A stretch of 64,000 nucleotides of DNA from Chiua virens (Eukaryota > Basidiomycota > Agaricomycetes > Boletales > Boletaceae): NCBI GenBank assembly GCA_019787685.1, contig JAHNUO010000001.1:310001-374000 (forward strand), read 5' to 3'. The notes under the pieces are model-generated. The model made no database searches. It had not been told where the DNA came from and worked only from the letters and a program-made list of their open reading frames with translations. Shown here one piece after another: positions 1-11,951 of the stretch. The translations under genes and the position numbers were made by a program. Every line of letters starts with the position of its first letter. The stretch's first letter is position 1.

Positions 1-1807
1 AGCTTTTGAACGCGCTGAATGAACACCTATTTTTCCCCCGATACATTGACAAAGGGAAGTACAACGTCAGTCAACCATAAATTTTATATGATAATAATGC
101 GCTCACCCTAGACGAAGGATCCGCGGCGCGGCCAAGCCAGTTTTGCACCTGTTGTATGTCCGCCCTGATCTAAGCCCAGGGTATGATACGCCAATTCCTG
201 TTTTTAGATCTAAGCCGTGATCAACAACTCGAAAACTCACCGCGGCCCACACGGTCGCGAAGATCCCAAGCCTCGCGGTCACTTCCTGGACGAGTGGCAT
301 CGCATCCTGGAGGGTGGCATCCAATTTCTCCATTTGACCGAGACAAGCATTTTCAATGTCATACTCGGTCTTGACATCATTGTATCTCGCGACAGTAACT
401 TATCAACCAACCTGTTGAGTGTGATCCTATGGAGATGAAGGGGAAAGAACCTACTATGGTATCGACCCCATGCTTCGAAGAACTTTAATCCTGAATGCTT
501 GACATTCGTATAATTGATGGTGACGGCCTGAGACTATGATGAGTTGCCTACATTGCGTGTCTCTCAAAATTTCTACATACCGCCGCGGCAGCTGTGACCT
601 CGCTAATTCCAGCGAACCTTTCGTGTAAAGAAGGGATCACATAAGCAAGCAAGAGCGTAATACCGACGACAGCGATATCCGACGCGAATTTCCATCCTAA
701 TTCTTTTACCTGTTCGTCAAGTTAGGATATGTCAATGACTCGTTATACTGTGGTGAGTCGTACGTCTCGGCTAACACTGACAACAAAAGAAACGTCATGA
801 GGCTCCGAGGTACCACTGACACGAAATGTATTACTCACACTTCCATGACAGATCTCGCACTGAACAGCCTTTCTTTGAGATCGGCAACTTTCTGAGATTG
901 CAGGCCGATTTCGAGACCTTCTACGGTCCGAGAAAACTCCTTGATGTACTTGTCTAGAGTGTCACTAAAGTCGAGAACTAAATAAAATCAACTCATGAGC
1001 TGCAAAGCGCCAAGGCATAAAACAAAGCGCACAATCCTGAGAAATTTGTTGCGACGGTTCCGATTCTCGTTCAAGAGCCTAAAACGAAATGAAGAGAGAG
1101 AACAATAATGATAAGCAAAACCTTACCCTGAGTTGCTCCTGAATTATTACTTCTTTCTCGTCACGGGTGTCCTCCCCTCGTAACAATGGCAAAACTATTT
1201 CGCGGAATTCTGAACATTACTGAGCTGAGCCGAGATGCTAGGTTTCGATAATTGAGATTCGTACCATCGACAGTGGCTTGTGCTTTCCCAGCAAGCTCCC
1301 TGGAACGCCAGAGAAGGCGTTGATAGGTCTACACCTAGTTGAGCATTCCCTGGTAGGTCTTCATAGAATTATAAAAGCGCTTACACGATGATGTTCCTTC
1401 CACTGAGCTTCTAACGCACAACAAGTGTCATAAAGGTCGACGCGCTTGTTCTGCTGCTTCGATACGTCCGAGAGCCTGCCCCCGATTTCGTAGAAGGTTT
1501 GGTCTATGTCGAGCGTTGCGGCACCCAGCTTCTCGATCTCGAGACGAAGAGCCTCTTCGGTTGGAAGGTCTCGAGGAACATTGGTAAGGTCCTGAAAAGC
1601 CGCACGCAAGTTCGTCGACGGTGGTGTGTAAGTCGTCAGATTTACAGCTTGTCTGGAGTTTTGCCAGGGATCGACAGCGGGGATTAAGTATTTGGATTTC
1701 CCATCTTGATGGCGGATATACACAGTAGCCATTGAGTTTATGAAGTTGGTGATAGCAATGTCGCGAGAGGTTGTGGTTCGCTCCGTTAGCTCTCTGGCGA
1801 TGGACAT
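1..1807 (-). CDS. coiled-coil, single-pass membrane protein (partial, at least 11 exons)
   Basis: No family function is recognised. The start chosen is the ATG at 1807 (MSIAREL). Exons that keep phase throughout are 1807-1385, 1328-1265, 1209-1127, 1078-1033, 977-839, 776-764 (only 13 nt), 709-581, 527-455, 398-241, 148-107 and 26-<1. All introns are GT-AG and roughly 40-80 nt. The first exon carries a DLPTEEALRLEIEKLG segment. Middle exons are charged and heptad-like (around DTLDKYIKEFSRTVEG and VADLKERLF), predicting a coiled coil. Exon 7 encodes a hydrophobic helix (AVVGITLLLAYVIPSL), a likely membrane span. A second helical region with LVQEVTARLGIF follows. The gene continues past the left window edge. 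The same layout occurs in unnamed Agaricomycete proteins, from memory. It is read as real because ten successive junctions stay in frame. Confidence 0.75.
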
Positions 1808-2613
1808 TATATCCAGACATGCATGTTAGAATATAATACAGTGGCACAGCTGCGTGGAAAATTAGAAATGCCGTTCTGAAAGGGAAGGGCCTATCGAGGG
1901 TTGTGACTGACCATGGCTACATGATGGTGACTGAGAAGCTCGGTTTGTGAAATGGAATCAAAATATAGGGGTAATCAAGGGTTTCATGGGAGCGCTAATG
2001 TGCCATCTTGCCACGGGCCGAGAGCGACACGTTCAGGATACGTTGTCCCTGCACTTCTAGTGATGGTGAGTCCTAAGTTGCACAAAATCTCGGAGTTGCG
2101 TCCAAATCGGAGTTCGTATCAAGGTTCCCTTACACCTCATTTCCGTGTCCAGGCAGGCTGTCGCGTTCCATCAGGAAGTTCTTCAAACCCAAAGCGCTCA
2201 TGGACCTGCAGAACGCGGACATTCAACGTAGACGCTCGTCCTCCATGAAGCAGATGCATCGGTTCTAACTCGGATGGGGCCTTCCAATAGCACTATGGCC
2301 TCCCAGAAACCTCGAGGCAACGGGGCATCTGAATGTACCCTCCTCCACACTGGATTGAATTTCATGGTAGTTAATGAGCACGTTTTAGGGTGCTACAAAG
2401 GAGATAAGCTTCCATCATTCTCCTGGATATCACATTATACAGATACGCCCCAACCTTCATCATTCTTGAAACGTTTCAGTGGAAATGCATATTTCCCTTA
2501 TCATCGTGAGGGGCGGCGGAGTCAGTACATCTGCCGTTGAGTTTTGTCCGATTCTTCAATGCACTTAAATCTTCTCGTCCAGTCTGGCCCTCATCCAACC
2601 ACTCTTCTCAAAC
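1808..2613. other. intergenic region between divergent genes
   Basis: About 800 bp separate the minus-strand membrane protein from the plus-strand gene at 2614. Short open frames are present but show no recognisable domain or splice-compatible extension. The stretch probably holds both promoters; no clear TATA or operator motif could be assigned. Confidence 0.4.
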
Positions 2614-3569
2614 ATGCCTGGCGAAAGCCCTCCCCCATACTCTGCTGTTATAGCAACTTTAAAGCCTTTGATAGAGTACGTTTTTCATTCCCGAAACATC
2701 GCGTTATTTGGCGTGACTCATGGGAAAAACAGGTTGCGTAGCGCACCCACCGACACTACATTACCCTTCAGTCAGTCTGGCCAGCTTGCCACCAAGATTC
2801 TGGCTCTCGTCTCTGAGGGTAAAACCCTCGACTCCCGCTTCAAAGACATTCGCGACGTAGCCATGGGTGTCACATTCGATTCTCAGACGGCCGCGGTTTC
2901 CCTTCGTGATGTACGTTCATCTCGCCCCTCTGAATCGTCTTTACGTTAACATGACGCCTTCGACAGAGGTCTGAGCAATTGATTTGGGAATCGAGGAATA
3001 TTGCAGGTATTGCGCTTGTAGCCATAAAAGGTGCCGTGCCTCTTGAGTGCAGTTTGGAAACCAGTTGACGCGCGAAATTCATATAGACTTCAATGAAGTC
3101 GTTCTCGATTTCCTGTCAGAACCGGATGTCGCAGTACAGGACAGACTCAAGGAATTGGCTAGCGCGTCTCAAGTACGCGTTTGCCATGTTTTGGTCGCGC
3201 CTTAGGATGCTGATACTTCCTTTCAAGTTGCTTCAAAAAGAGAGGAATTCAGCAGCCAATCATAAGTCTTCCTTTGACGCCCTCCTGCAAGATGTCGAGC
3301 ACTTTTATCACATGATCATCCCAGCATCGATCCACAAACGACGGAGGCGAAAGGTTTTGTCAGGGAGGAAGGAGACTAAAGATACTCAGTCGTCACAGTA
3401 CGTCACGATGATTCCCTCGTCAACATCCTAACGTTTAGAGTAACTTGTTCAGGCAGTTGGAACCTGTGAGTCATGTCAGCGGTCAGCTTATCAGAGCGAT
3501 TCTAAGTACGATATGGAAATCCCCAGCCCTTTATTGTGCCCCCTGCTGAACCCGCGAACAGTCTCTTGA
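2614..3569 (+). CDS. unrecognised protein, six-exon model
   Basis: The start is ATG 2614 (MPGESPPPYSAVIATLKPLIE). Phase-consistent exons are 2614-2910, 2967-3017, 3065-3172, 3228-3397, 3453-3465 (13 nt) and 3495-3569, ending in TGA. The protein would be about 237 aa, with a proline-containing N-terminus, a helical middle (around VQDRLKELASASQ) and a basic stretch (HKRRRRK). The donor at 3018 (GTAGCC) and the 13-nt exon are the weak points. No function is recognised. The first 30 or so codons recur in diverged form at about 40950-41040, next to a duplicated WD40/ADH block, so this gene or its relative was once part of that block. Confidence 0.45.
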
Positions 3570-3714
3570 GCGTCAGCGCGTCCCTCGGCACGACTTCTCG
3601 ATCATACATGTAAGCTGACTACCATTCGGATTTCCGCTTTTTCTGAATATCCGTCGCTTTCCACCTCCCGACCATCGTAGCGATCAAGCCCAGCACGTCG
3701 AGCGCGCCATAGAT

Positions 3715-4256
3715 ATGACTATACTGTCCTGGCTCGGTATCAATTCACCGCTCGAGACCCCGGTACCGGGCCCCGACGACCTGAGGCCATCGCCTTCTCC
3801 ATCATTACCAGAGAACTCTAGACTTGAAGGAACCGCGCGTAAGCGCTCTCTTGACTGTGGGCCCATGGATCCCACCGAGTCAGTATCCCTCCCCGGACTC
3901 ATGCGCGTACTGGTGCAGGACCTACGTGGCTTTACCAGCCGCGTCGATGTTCTCAATACCGTCTTTACAGAGGTTCGGTTCTTTCTATCGCTCGTCCCCC
4001 GTCTTCCATTCACCATTCCTACCTCCTACCGTTGCTGATTTCAATTACAGCTAGTGAGAGAACAAGACATCTTTATTTTGTATCTGAAAGACGGGCAATC
4101 TGTCAAGCACCCAGTGAGTCCTGGTGTCGTTCCGTTAGCATGCGCAGTTTCCTGAAAAGAATATAGGGGTATAGTGCCGAGATCAATCGTCTGCGAAGGC
4201 AGCTACCATGCTTGTGCAATGCGCTGGATGCTTACAGTAAAGGAAAGCTGTCATGA
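3715..4256 (+). CDS. unrecognised small protein, three exons
   Basis: Exons 3715-3972, 4051-4113 and 4167-4256 join in phase 0 and end in TGA. They give a protein of about 136 aa. The N-terminus (MTILSWLGIN) is followed by a proline/serine-rich linker and a C-terminal helical part (LVREQDIFILYLKDGQ and INRLRRQLP). The second and third exons have good acceptors (TTACAG, ATATAG) and the last intron a canonical donor (GTGAGT); the first donor (GTTCGG) is poor. No family is recognised. The sequence just upstream of and around the start resembles about 34840-34925 after the first WD40 copy, again pointing to shared duplicated DNA. Confidence 0.4.
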
Positions 4257-4849
4257 AGCGATCGTCCTCTGTCCATACCAGCGAAAGACTGCGCTCCAGT
4301 TTTCGAGCGTCATTGGCTAAATTTTTGTTCGAGGGGTTGGGCTCAGTGTATGATACTAGGCAAGGCATGAGGCATCGAAACCAATCCGTGTCTACACTTA
4401 TGTCCGGGTTCAATTTACTTGCGTCGCCTGTCACTTTATATCTTGTCAGGTGAAATTTATGCCAGCAGTAGAAACCCAGGGACCACGAGAGAGTCAGACA
4501 GACCTTGAGAATTACCTTCTCTACAATCTCATTGCTTCGTCTCAGTCAAACACACTGCGATGAATAGTCGCGTGAGGACATACACAAAGTCTTGGGAAAG
4601 AGACATAGGATTCGATTCCTCTATATGACGGAGGGGTCACCGGTCACCGGGTTGCTCGGAGCCTCTAGCTTATTTGACAGCTTCGCAAGTCCTGCCGTTT
4701 ACATATGTTACTGTATACCTTTCATGGTCACGCAACGCCTTGTATCGACCGTATCCCAGTGACAGCTCCTGTACTCAAATGTCACATCAACAAGCGTCGA
4801 TGACAAGCGTTTCCACTCGGCGAATCCCAAAACGGTACCGTACTGACCA

Positions 4850-5060
4850 TTTAAAATTTGTGACCAAGGTTAGCTTGGTAGGCCGCATACAAAGGCAGTG
4901 GTGAAGGGAAGAAGGCGGAAAGACCATCCTGCCAACCAGACTTTCAAACGGGACTAGGAGCGTCGTGGATCAGCATATCCCGAAGAGGAGAACCATTCCC
5001 GTACGTGCTGCATGCTCAACTTGTGCATGTGGTGCAGCTATATGCGCGCAACGGCACCGG
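4850..5060 (-). pseudogene. alcohol dehydrogenase fragment
   Basis: On the minus strand this stretch aligns by eye with the ADH pseudogene at 41480-41700. It covers the segment reading roughly (V/A)GTVLL.G.....PVPFDVLVGK there, which is the end of the nucleotide-binding domain of zinc ADH. Only this part is present; the zinc-binding N-terminal half is absent and no open frame spans the fragment. It is therefore a relic of the WD40/ADH duplication units found further right. Confidence 0.5.
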
Positions 5061-5254
5061 GTGGAAGAGTATGAAGTAAAATATTCGTAAACGATTCATT
5101 TCTCAGCGCCGAGGTAAATACATAACCGACAGGCCTCACCACTATTCTATTCACGAGCGACGACCAAAAATCACGGCCTTCAGATGGCGCGAGCCTCATG
5201 AAGATGTGGAGAGACGAACTGGTAGTATGTTGTACATACAGTACACGTGATAAA

Positions 5255-8200
5255 TTATTCTACCTCTAACATGCGTACCCTGTATATTAAATCTTTCAAT
5301 ACCGTTGATGTGATCTCCTCTACCTGGACCTTGATCATACTCTCTGAAGCGACCCTCCTGTATATGGCTACACGTTGGGGGATAGGTTCGAGCAATAGTG
5401 CACCAAATGGCTGTCTCAGTCGAGTAAGAACTTGGAGCGCTCGAACCTCCTCGTCTTTTGTTATCTCCAGAACATCTGCAACTCGTCTGTCAAGCAGGAA
5501 ATTAATCCAGGGGTGAACGAGAACGAGGGAATCAAGTCGAGAGATGTCGTCTTTCGTTTGAATCTCCACGGTTCCTAACACTGCTGGCTGCGCACGAAAT
5601 ACACGTTCCGATCCCTTCTGAAAAGCAGACAATGACCCGAGTGGGAAAGAAATGCATGGAAGCTTCAGCCGGTGTCCTGTAAATGATGGGGCAGGAAGGG
5701 CGAGGAGGTCGTCATACATTTTCATGATCAGGGGAGATTGTAGTGAAGAGGCTTGTAACCTGGTTGTCATTGCGTCCATCTCAAAGCTATTCATACTGGG
5801 GGGGATGTGTGACGTTGGCAACTGGTGGAACACAGTAATCTCGGCAGGGAGACAGCTATTGAAGTCCCCAGATCTCCCAGTCCAAGCAAGGATGCTGGCG
5901 TCTTCTGACTTCGAAAGTAGCTGCGCCAAGAGCCGTCCAAACGCCCGATTTGCTTCGCCATATGCGGTAGGTAAGGAAACAGAAAAAATACCAAATAATG
6001 AATATGCTGCATCTTCAACGCGAGTCGTCCGTCGGAGGGAAGCTAGACGTAACTTTTCTCGGATGTTCTCTAACCCTGGTTGAAGGGTCAACAAGGTTTG
6101 TGCCGAGATACCAATAGCCTCCTCCATCTCCGAGAGTACCTCGGGTGACTCCTTGTGATTCGGAATGTCGAGATTAAGGTATGTTGTCCAATCCTCGTTG
6201 TAAAAACAAACCACCTTTGAGGCATGGTATTCCTGTAACGTCCAGGCACGAGTAGTTCCAAATGCACCTTGATAGATCACCACGCTGGGACGGGGAGCGG
6301 ACGCCAAGGAGGAAAACGACTGTCATAGACGCACGGCGGTACCACCCGAACATGGCGACCAGGGATTCATGTAGCACGGCATGATTTGCTTTGTTAATAC
6401 AGCACACGTCGGACCATGCCCAATGGAATCCAGCCTTCTTTGCGACCTTGCAGAACATTTGGAGTTTGTGGTGAGTGGGAAACTCCTCCAGGTCGTACAC
6501 AGAGGTATCTATGACCTGGCGAAAAGTGGGTTCATTGTTTTCCCACGTGTGTGAAAGCACGGCATAACGGTAGTATTCCATTACTTCGCGTTTGATGCGG
6601 ACGTAGTCAATGTGGGTTGACTTGGAAAATATGAGCTCGGGAAATATGAGCTCGGATTCGAACGCAACCGTCTGCTGAGACTGGTCGCAAAGACGGCCGG
6701 TGGCGGTGTTGATGAGCACCCGCGGCGATTCACAAATGGCTTCCTCAATGACCTTGCGGATCGCCGCTCTTGTCGTCTTTGGGTTGACATACTGATACGA
6801 ACGCTCTAACACAGAAGATGAACATTTTAACCTCGGAACGAGCTAGTCACCCTTACCGCGGATCTCCAGATCAGATGATTGGGACATCACAGAGAGCATC
6901 GTTTCAAATGCGTCTATTGCCTCTTCATAGAGTACTGCACGGCGTAAGGATGTGTACTTCATTTCGTATCCAAGTGGAGATGATGGGTCAAGTTTGATCA
7001 ACTGACGCTGAAACTGTTGACAAGAATCAACCTGTGTAAGATCGTGAGACGCACCTCGCTCGCGTCATTTAACGCGTCGTCCCATAGATTACGTGCCATG
7101 AATGCCTTGATTCGCTTGATCAAGAGACCTTCAAGCTGGGGTGAAGTTTGATTGAGGGACAGTGCGGTTGAGTAATGAAAGACTGCTTCTTCATGGCGCT
7201 CAGCGCTCAACGCAATATCGCCGAGGTCTTCTAACTTCACCGTGCAACGGTTTTTGAAGTCTGAGACACGAAGGTCATGTAAATGATAGCACCTACATGA
7301 AATGCAGTGTGACCCACTAAGCACCCAGTCAGCTTCGTCAGAGTCATGTGCATTTATTTTCGTTGCCATCTCGATCATCATTTGGCAAAAGCACTCGCCA
7401 GCGTCAGTTATACGATCGATCATTTCCAGGTGTTCACAGGTAACTCGGTAGATTGTATATCTCGGAACCATGAACTCCAAACGAACAGCGTCAGGGTGCA
7501 CGGCACGAATGTGAACGGAACTACTTACATTATCAGCGACAACCAAGGCATCCTTCCATGATCCACTTGCCAACGTTATTTGGGCCCATTCACCCAAGAG
7601 TGACATGAGGCTTGCTGAATCAAGGGGCGCACGGAGCATTGTGATGATGTGTTTTATAGTACTCGGATCGGTAGTATCCCGCTCGGAGCAACGCAGAAGT
7701 TCCTTTCGGAGTATGTCGAGATAGTTGACCCCGTCAGAACGATCAGGTTGGTGGGAAAGCTTGTGCATTTGCTCGATGATTTCAACAGATCTCTGGAGAT
7801 CGATGGGGTCTTTGCGTAGGCCGAAGCGTTTCAATAGTGCAAACCCTAAGTAGTAGAGGTAGGGCATCTTGCTGGCGTGCTCGGCAGAGATAAGCTGCAC
7901 AGCCTCATCCATTAGGGTGATGGAACGATCAATGTCCGCAAGGTCGGCGATATTCGTATGCATCTCGAAGTGTCGCAGTAATGCAACGCCAGAAGCATGG
8001 AGACAAGCAGGCCTATCAACATGGCCGATAGAGACGAGACCTTCGGCTTTTATGATGACCTCAATCAACTTCTTGAGGTCGCTGGGATCGCTGCCCTGCT
8101 CAAAGCGTGTGAACAACGCAGCTGCCGAGACTGATGAGATAAGCAGGTGTATCAGGATGGCCCTGTGGGATAAGGCGTAGGGCTTCTTCGTGCACCATAA

Positions 8201-9442
8201 TTGATCTGTTGATATCATTAGAGTGTTGGAGGCGTTGAGAGCGTATCCGTAGTGCGATGCCAAGGTTGATCAACCTGTGAGGCCTGTCAAAATACCCTTC
8301 TGGACAAAATTGCACAGGCCCTGTCAAACTCCTTCAGGAGTAGATCGTCGAGATTATGAGTCCCGTGCTCGAGCTTACATCTTTTGTACGTTTGAAGGAT
8401 GAGGTTCATGGCCTGGCGTTCATGGCTGCCTTTCGCGCACAACGGCTCGACACGTTCCATCAGCGTCTCGATATCAGCTTCAGGGGAGTTTCTGTCGCCA
8501 CGCTTCTCATAACGGCACAGGAGGGCCCGGGAAAGCTGGAGCAGTACAGCAAGGCGGTCTGGGTGGTGATCAGGAAGCACTTCAAGCACATCCTGAAAGT
8601 GGCCGATGACAGGCGTATAGAGGTTGGCGCACGTCCCATCAAACATACATTTGTTGAACTGTGCGGTGGCAAGATTGAAAAGAGCGGTAGCATAGTAGCA
8701 GTCACTCCTACAAGACACCTTGCCGAGGGCATCTTGAAAATATGCGACTGCTTTCACTACATCTCCTTTCTTGTAGTGTCGATAGTAGTGAACCAGAGCA
8801 TCGTGCCCTAGAATGGTCTCCTCCTCGAATTGGGGTGTCAGTTCTTTGGAGAACTAACAACATCCATCACATCAGAGGATGAAACATCGATAACAATTTT
8901 TCACACCTACCCGATTAGAATCATGATCTGAAGCGCTCCAAAAGTTGGTCAATCGTTTGCCAAGAGTCAGAAAAAGTGAAGGTCGCAAAGACTCAGATTC
9001 TGCTAACGGGAATTCGAGCACTGCATGATTTCAGTACAGAACAGCCATGAAAATTGTAATCCGTACAATAGTATGTCGAGTTTATCAAATCTATCATTTC
9101 GACTTCTCGCGTGTGAAGCACCTCTCGGCCACCCAACGTTTGGTCGAAGCCAAACGCAACACATACAGATAGTCGGACCTTGTCAGCTGAGTGGGGCCTT
9201 GAGACAATGAGTACATATCTTCCAATATGACAATGAACATCTCACAGCGGAGTTACGTCCATCCACTCAACCGTAGTGTCATCAACTCCCGAGCGCTTGG
9301 TTTCAGTTTTCCATTCTGCTCCATCGACCTGAACGTAAAAACCGAAGGGCATCCGCCTCAGACCAGAGAAAATATTTTCGGCCCGAAAGGCTACAGTAGT
9401 ATCCTCAGATCTTTGCAAGAGTACGAATTACGGGTACTTACA
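5255..9442 (-). pseudogene. C2-TPR-HET fusion gene with three frameshifts
   Basis: Exons run from 9442 (first one incomplete) through 9410-9246, 9197-9067, 9020-8911, 8853-7055, 7013-6857 and 6805-5255. The first exons encode a C2-like fold (FYVQVDGAEWKTE, VEWMDV). The large exon encodes tetratricopeptide-like units of the DLxxSIxLxEEALxLxPxGHPDxP type. The last encodes a HET domain (YRYAVLSHTWE, WAWSDVCCINK, AWTLQEY). HET domains trigger incompatibility-type cell death in fungi, and TPRs are expected to mediate protein contacts. The reading frame is lost three times, each time by one extra base relative to the conserved domain: about 8303 (a T run), about 8117, and about 6253-6255 inside HET, between CIWN and TRAWT. 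The first exon and true start are unresolved. Unless these are sequencing errors, the gene is dead. Confidence 0.75.
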
Positions 9443-9535
9443 TTGAATGACCATGCGCTTGCTGGTTGACAGGCTGACGTCGTCTGACGTTAGAGGGTGG
9501 GAGCTTTTGAAATGGAAGGGCCTTGTTGTCATTCG

Positions 9536-10884
9536 TTACTTTTCGAAACAACCGAAGACATACAGCGTATTCCTCAGGAAGACAGCTTCTGAAAGAAGGG
9601 TTGTATGAGATCTTGAGAGATGACACAGTGAAATACTTACTAAGCTCATGATCTGGCTCGACGGTTGAGCTTTGCAGTATATTTTCTACAAAATGGACTA
9701 TCTGAACCGGGTCATCCCAAGCCAAACCACCCTAGAACATAAATCGCATGAGATCGAGTGGATCGAGTGGATTTTGACAAAACCTTGTCGAGCATGCTTG
9801 TCCACTCATCGTCATGGACAATAGCTACTTTGGCGCTGGGAAACTTGGGGAAACGCATCAGCACAACATAAAGGCCAGTTTTTTGTTGGACAAACCTTCT
9901 TTAGTAAGCGACGGTTGATCTCATCGGGAATATCAATATCGAAGGGCTGTTGGATCTATCAGTCATCGCAGACGTAAAAAAATCAACATGATGCCAACCT
10001 GAACGAAAGTGGGTTCGTGCCGGACATCTACGAGCTTATTGTAGCGCAGACAATCTGTGACAAGAGTCCAAAGGTTGGAGAGACAGGAACGGTCCTTCCA
10101 TACGGCGGGATCCTTTCGAGTAATCCTAAAGCCTCTTGTAAAGACGGTTTGGTTAATCCTGCTTTCTTCCGTGTGCCCGTTATTGTATACGTTGCCACGT
10201 TCAGCTGTCCATGCGTATGTCTCGGTGGGACTTTTCCCGTCCTGTGGCGTTGCAATGACTTTTCCTGGTTGGTGAGTGAAATACGCCCGGGACCACGAGC
10301 GAGTCTTGTACAACCCGGTGATGAGGTAAACGGATCTGCACCCTGTATTCTCACACCACCGATGGCCATATTGTGAGGCAACCTTTGAAAATCTGTCCAG
10401 ATCGTTGAGACATTCACAGACAACGCCAGACGGAAGAATGAGGATGGCCCCTGGGGAACCAGAGGAGAAAAACGTCCGAGGCGCACTGCGGATACGTTCG
10501 GCCTCTCGAAGATAACATTAGTGCTGACAAATACCTTGGGTCGCCAGAGAGATCCTCCTCTATATGCTCAGACTTGACAAGGGAGGTTTCTTCTTTACTA
10601 GTTATTATATGTAATCCTTTGTCGAGCGATATGGGTTGGAAGTTAGAAGGAAGGAGGCCGAACTGGTTGATCTTGCTGGATGATTCACACCGTATGTTAC
10701 CGCGAACGTGGAATATGCCGTCACGGTCTACAAAACCAACGTCGCCGACTTGGAGACCTTCTTTTTGATAGCTATCCAAAGATAGGTTTGGCTTTGGTGA
10801 GAGTAGGGGGTACCCGTAGTGATTCATGCAGTGAAAAAGACTTCTTGCATACGTGCATTGTGGGGAGTCGGTGCGACTTTTCAT
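9536..10884 (-). CDS. uncharacterised basidiomycete-domain protein (frame uncertain)
   Basis: The gene starts at ATG 10884 and likely ends at TAA 9536. Recognisable blocks in order are TYARSLF..YGYPLL, GLQVGDVGFVDRDG, GAILILPSG, SVYLITGLYKTRSWS, NQTVFTRGFRI, PFDIDIPDEINRRLLKK, KVAIVHDDEWTSMLDK and GGLAWDDPVQIVHFVEN. The same block order occurs in the gene at 48.5-51.3 kb, so this is a conserved family, though I know no function for it. The first intron junction (around 10510-10540) could not be joined in frame with the second exon, so a frameshift there is possible. It ends just upstream of the C2-TPR-HET gene on the same strand. Confidence 0.5.
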
Positions 10885-11241
10885 GGGGTCAAAAGGATGT
10901 TGTCAAGAACGAAAGGGTGAAGCTAGTGTTACCGCGAAGCGAATTGGAGTGAACCGAGGTTTTTTTTTCGGCGTGCCTCGTGTCAGTTCGAGTAGTACCT
11001 AGTTGGGGCTGAAGTATCCGGGAGTACGGACCGTCTTTCCGTCCAATCACCAGTGATTATCAATCAATAGTGTACTACATCGTTCAAACGTTCATGGTCA
11101 CACCGATCAGCGATAAGATTATCGAACATCCTGTGCTGCCAGCCGCCCAGTACCAAATAATTCCCCCTCGGCCCTGCCTGTTGCCCTTCACCGTGGCACA
11201 AGCTCCGAGTCTCTGGTACTTTACTAGTGTCTGCTCGTGAT
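10885..11241. other. divergent promoter region
   Basis: This interval of about 360 bp lies between the minus-strand uncharacterised gene and the plus-strand ATPase gene. No open frame or repeat of note is seen apart from a T run near 10961. It presumably holds both promoters. Confidence 0.35.
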
Positions 11242-11553
11242 ATGAATCACACTCCAGAATCTCAGCGGGTCTTGCACAATCGCACTGATGTTAAATCTAA
11301 AGTTAACCAGCGTGCGTTAATCGACAAGGTGCTTTCTCGCTATTCAGGCGAATTTAACCGTGCGACCGTTTCCTCCTGCAGCTCTATGCCATGATGCTCA
11401 CTGATCTGTTTGACAGTATTCCGAGAACTCCTGCAGAACTCTGACGATGCTAACTCGTCTGCCGTGGAAATTCATTTTGAGACCAAGGCGTACCGCGAGG
11501 GAATGGTAGACTCGGAGGAGGAACATATTCTGCCTGACTTATTGTCTACTCAT
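11242..11553 (+). CDS. DUF3684-type GHKL ATPase, 5' exons (gene split by transposon)
   Basis: Exon 1 is 11242-11359 and exon 2 is 11417-11553. Together they encode the first 85 residues. The sequence RVLHNRTDVKSKVNQ is followed by YSGEFNLFRELLQNSDDA, which is the N-box of the Hsp90/histidine-kinase-like (GHKL) ATP-binding fold. Exon 2 ends at a phase-0 donor (GTCTGT) at 11554. The continuation does not follow here. It appears at 25498, 13.9 kb away, where VSYWTIKNNG picks up the fold in the same phase. The intervening DNA is a transposon inserted in the intron. If the long intron is not spliced, translation would stop soon after (TAG at about 11590), leaving a stub. Confidence 0.8.
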
Positions 11554-11577
11554 GTCTGTGAACATCTCTATCCCCAT

Positions 11578-11585
11578 GTCACATG
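11578..11585. repeat. 8-bp target site duplication, left copy
   Basis: The 8-mer GTCACATG directly precedes the transposon's left terminus. The identical 8-mer follows the right terminus at 25471-25478. Removing the element plus one copy restores a 51-nt intron in the ATPase gene. Confidence 0.85.
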
Positions 11586-11951
11586 CACCTAGGGCAACAG
11601 TTTCTCGGTACCAATAGCGTCCTATCGGGCCTGTATTTCATGTTGAGCCGAATGTACCTCTTAGGCCTCGGATTGTGATGTTCTAAAAATAGATACACCT
11701 TCCGGCACCTCCTGGATCGCCCGTGCACCTCCTATGCACATTTTCAGCACGCCGCATGAACCGTTCCACTCACCTGGTAGAACCCTCGTGGCCTTCCTCG
11801 TCTCCTCCCGGACTCCTTGGGAGCTTTCTGTGATGTCTTCTAGGACCCCGCCTTATGAGTACTTCTGAACTTCCTACACCGTGAGTGTCCTTGGTTTCGA
11901 TGTCTCTTGCTAATAATGCTTAATTCACACAATTTCTCTCTCACCTTCTGT

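Noticed and set aside
8356..8811. 151-codon plus-strand frame
   Set aside because: It lies antisense to the TPR part of the C2-TPR-HET gene and carries no domain.
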